Part shown: positions 23,001-23,017 of the stretch, one piece after another
Numbering within the stretch: position 1 is the stretch's first letter
Layout: each line of letters starts with the position of its first letter
Assembly: GCA_964573565.1 (NCBI GenBank)
Contig: CAZNJV010000007.1
Span: 1 to 23,017 of the forward strand
Length of the DNA: 23,017 bases
From: UBA12078 sp964573565
GTDB taxonomy: Bacteria > Patescibacteriota > Dojkabacteria > SC72
Reading direction: 5' to 3'
Translations under genes and position numbers: made by a program
Notes under the pieces: model-generated
What the model was told of the DNA's origin: nothing
The model's database searches: none
What the model saw: the letters and a program-made list of their open reading frames with translations, nothing else

Positions 23001-23017
23001 CTATTCGAAGCTAGAAC
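19992..23017 (+). CDS. rpoC: RNA polymerase beta prime subunit, 3' end outside the window
   Basis: The frame stays open from the ATG at 19992 to the window edge (1008 codons) with no frameshift. The first zinc-binding domain has C66, C68, C81 and C84. A Lys/Glu-rich segment with coiled-coil character (about 146-240) follows IYYTRYMVVDV, where E. coli has only a short link. Further on are LLGKRVDYSGRAVI, the conserved RAPTLHKYSVQAF, and the catalytic NADFDGDQ (543-550) whose three Asp hold the active-site magnesium. Near the right end are the second zinc site Cys cluster (CTSPLGMCKKC), the start of the trigger-loop region (AAQSIGEPGTQMTMQTFH), and GLPRIEELFEA. The gene overlaps rpoB by 17 nt and has a perfect Shine-Dalgarno. 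The missing part should be the C-terminal jaw/clamp region. Confidence 0.97.
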   Translation, partial: MKKLNNKQNLKDFDVLKLTLASPDQILDWSYGEVTKAETINYRTFRAEPDGLFCEKIFGPTKNYECYCGKYKKIRYKGIVCDKCGVEVTTSDVRRERMGHIELAVPVAHVWFAYGIPNKMSIVLNISHKKLLSVIYYTRYMVVDVEKDKKAEIVSKAEALQKQEVEDLQSELEGELKLTEEMFAEDIKSSKKEKANELKISQLEHKRNQALAKVRKDYAEKEEQLDAFYSKIFQTIDKLKVGTVLSEDEYMNLEERDLIFFKAMMGAEAIKQMLQNMDLDKEIKKLRKAVEKEKGEKKAATIVRIQYLEGFKKNMIDPSWMIVDILPVLPPELRPIIPLSGGKFATSDLNDLYRRIINRNNRLRRLIEIGAPDVILRNEKRMLQESVDALIDNSHRPSKAMMNNKRLPYQSLTDDLRGKKGLFRKNLLGKRVDYSGRAVIDGDPSLKFDQCGLPKSIALEMFKPFVIERLLTKEIAPNIRIAKEMIEEQEDIIWDLLEEVIKNKPVLLNRAPTLHKYSVQAFYPRLVEGEAIRIHPLVCKAFNADFDGDQMAVHILLTEEARKEAEREMMSSKNIINISNGQILASPAKDMLLGFYLMTDLEESKKPKVFSSAEEAIRAYERDAIGINEEIIVRIKGESIKTCVGRVIFNTILPEDYKFINERVNNKVVNNIIDDIKNSKTMDDVVILLDNMKLLGFKYATDLGFSFAMEDCNLDFDMGNEIKKMEEKDEQLQENYLQGLMTKNEKINISTNMWDDFANELAEEAWKKLDKHNSVYEMVESGANGGKIQARQVLTIKGVVRDSRGNWVPMPIKSNYRDGLGAFEYFVAANGGRKGIADRSLKTSSSGYLTRKLVEVAHDVIVREDDCGYDGEGLAMRREDDRRISYIDRLFGRTLAQDVKIDGKVIAKKNESITKEIAKLIDASNLEEVFVRSPMLCTSPLGMCKKCYGLNLENGAEVEMGKAVGVIAAQSIGEPGTQMTMQTFHKGGVAKVDITQGLPRIEELFEAR

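Noticed and set aside
42..23017. UGA recoded as glycine (genetic code 25), as in some CPR lineages
   Set aside because: All 17 conserved genes are open without UGA sense codons, including full-length rpoB and about 1000 codons of rpoC.
19992..23017. Possible frameshift in rpoC, since no long frame was obvious at first sight
   Set aside because: Codon phase was checked at the first zinc site, at NADFDGDQ and at the right edge and is the same throughout; the gene simply runs off the window.

Overview
The window is compact, AT-rich bacterial chromosome. It holds 17 protein-coding genes (16 complete, rpoC cut by the right edge). I see no tRNA, rRNA, CRISPR array, insertion sequence or prophage gene. 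The content suggests a Patescibacteria/CPR-type bacterium: a DUF4012 protein, a minimal PilN/PilO pair, a short MetRS without a C-terminal tRNA-binding domain, many small membrane and PEGA proteins, almost no intergenic space and little Shine-Dalgarno use. I cannot name the class from sequence alone. The standard code with UGA as stop fits, because every long frame is open without reading UGA as an amino acid. None of the 16 visible stop codons is UGA, however (13 TAA, 3 TAG).

Layout. Positions 42-2945 (+): metG, then a pilN-like gene, a pilO-like gene and an 81-aa single-TM protein. Positions 2942-4021 (-): the housekeeping sigma factor rpoD, which overlaps the preceding gene tail-to-tail by 4 bp. 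Positions 4049-4387 (+): a small zinc-ribbon protein, divergent from rpoD with overlapping promoters and tail-overlapping the next gene by 4 bp. Positions 4384-9750 (-): an envelope block, in transcription order a 3-TM protein, a divergent MraY/WecA-family transferase, a PEGA protein, and a large fusion of an SDR/epimerase-like domain, a TM segment and DUF4012. Positions 9761-16371 (-): ftsK, a RodZ-like protein, dnaG, a methyltransferase with a C-terminal zinc ribbon, and rsmA. Positions 16372-16618: the only long non-coding gap, with the ftsK promoter and a probable structured rpoB leader. Positions 16619-23017 (+): rpoB and rpoC.

The strongest whole-window pattern is in the start regions. 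At six gene starts (metG, rpoD, the zinc-ribbon gene, the PEGA gene, dnaG, the rodZ-like gene) a -10-like hexamer sits exactly 7 nt before the ATG. Two more (ftsK, the 3-TM gene) have it at 5 and 9 nt. This implies leaderless mRNAs for the first gene of nearly every transcription unit. Several of these boxes have an upstream TG (extended -10), and the encoded sigma factor keeps the His and Glu of the region known to read that element. Downstream genes follow by stop-start coupling such as TAATATG without a visible Shine-Dalgarno; only rpoC has a perfect AGGAGG.

Several enzymes lack residues usually conserved in their families: the SDR domain (YxxxK becomes YxxxE), the MraY/WecA-like protein (two acidic motifs lost), RsmA (NLPY becomes SLPY), MetRS (GKD...FH becomes GPD...FQ), and RpoB at classical rifampicin-contact positions. 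These are by-eye alignments against remembered family consensus and need checking with real alignments.
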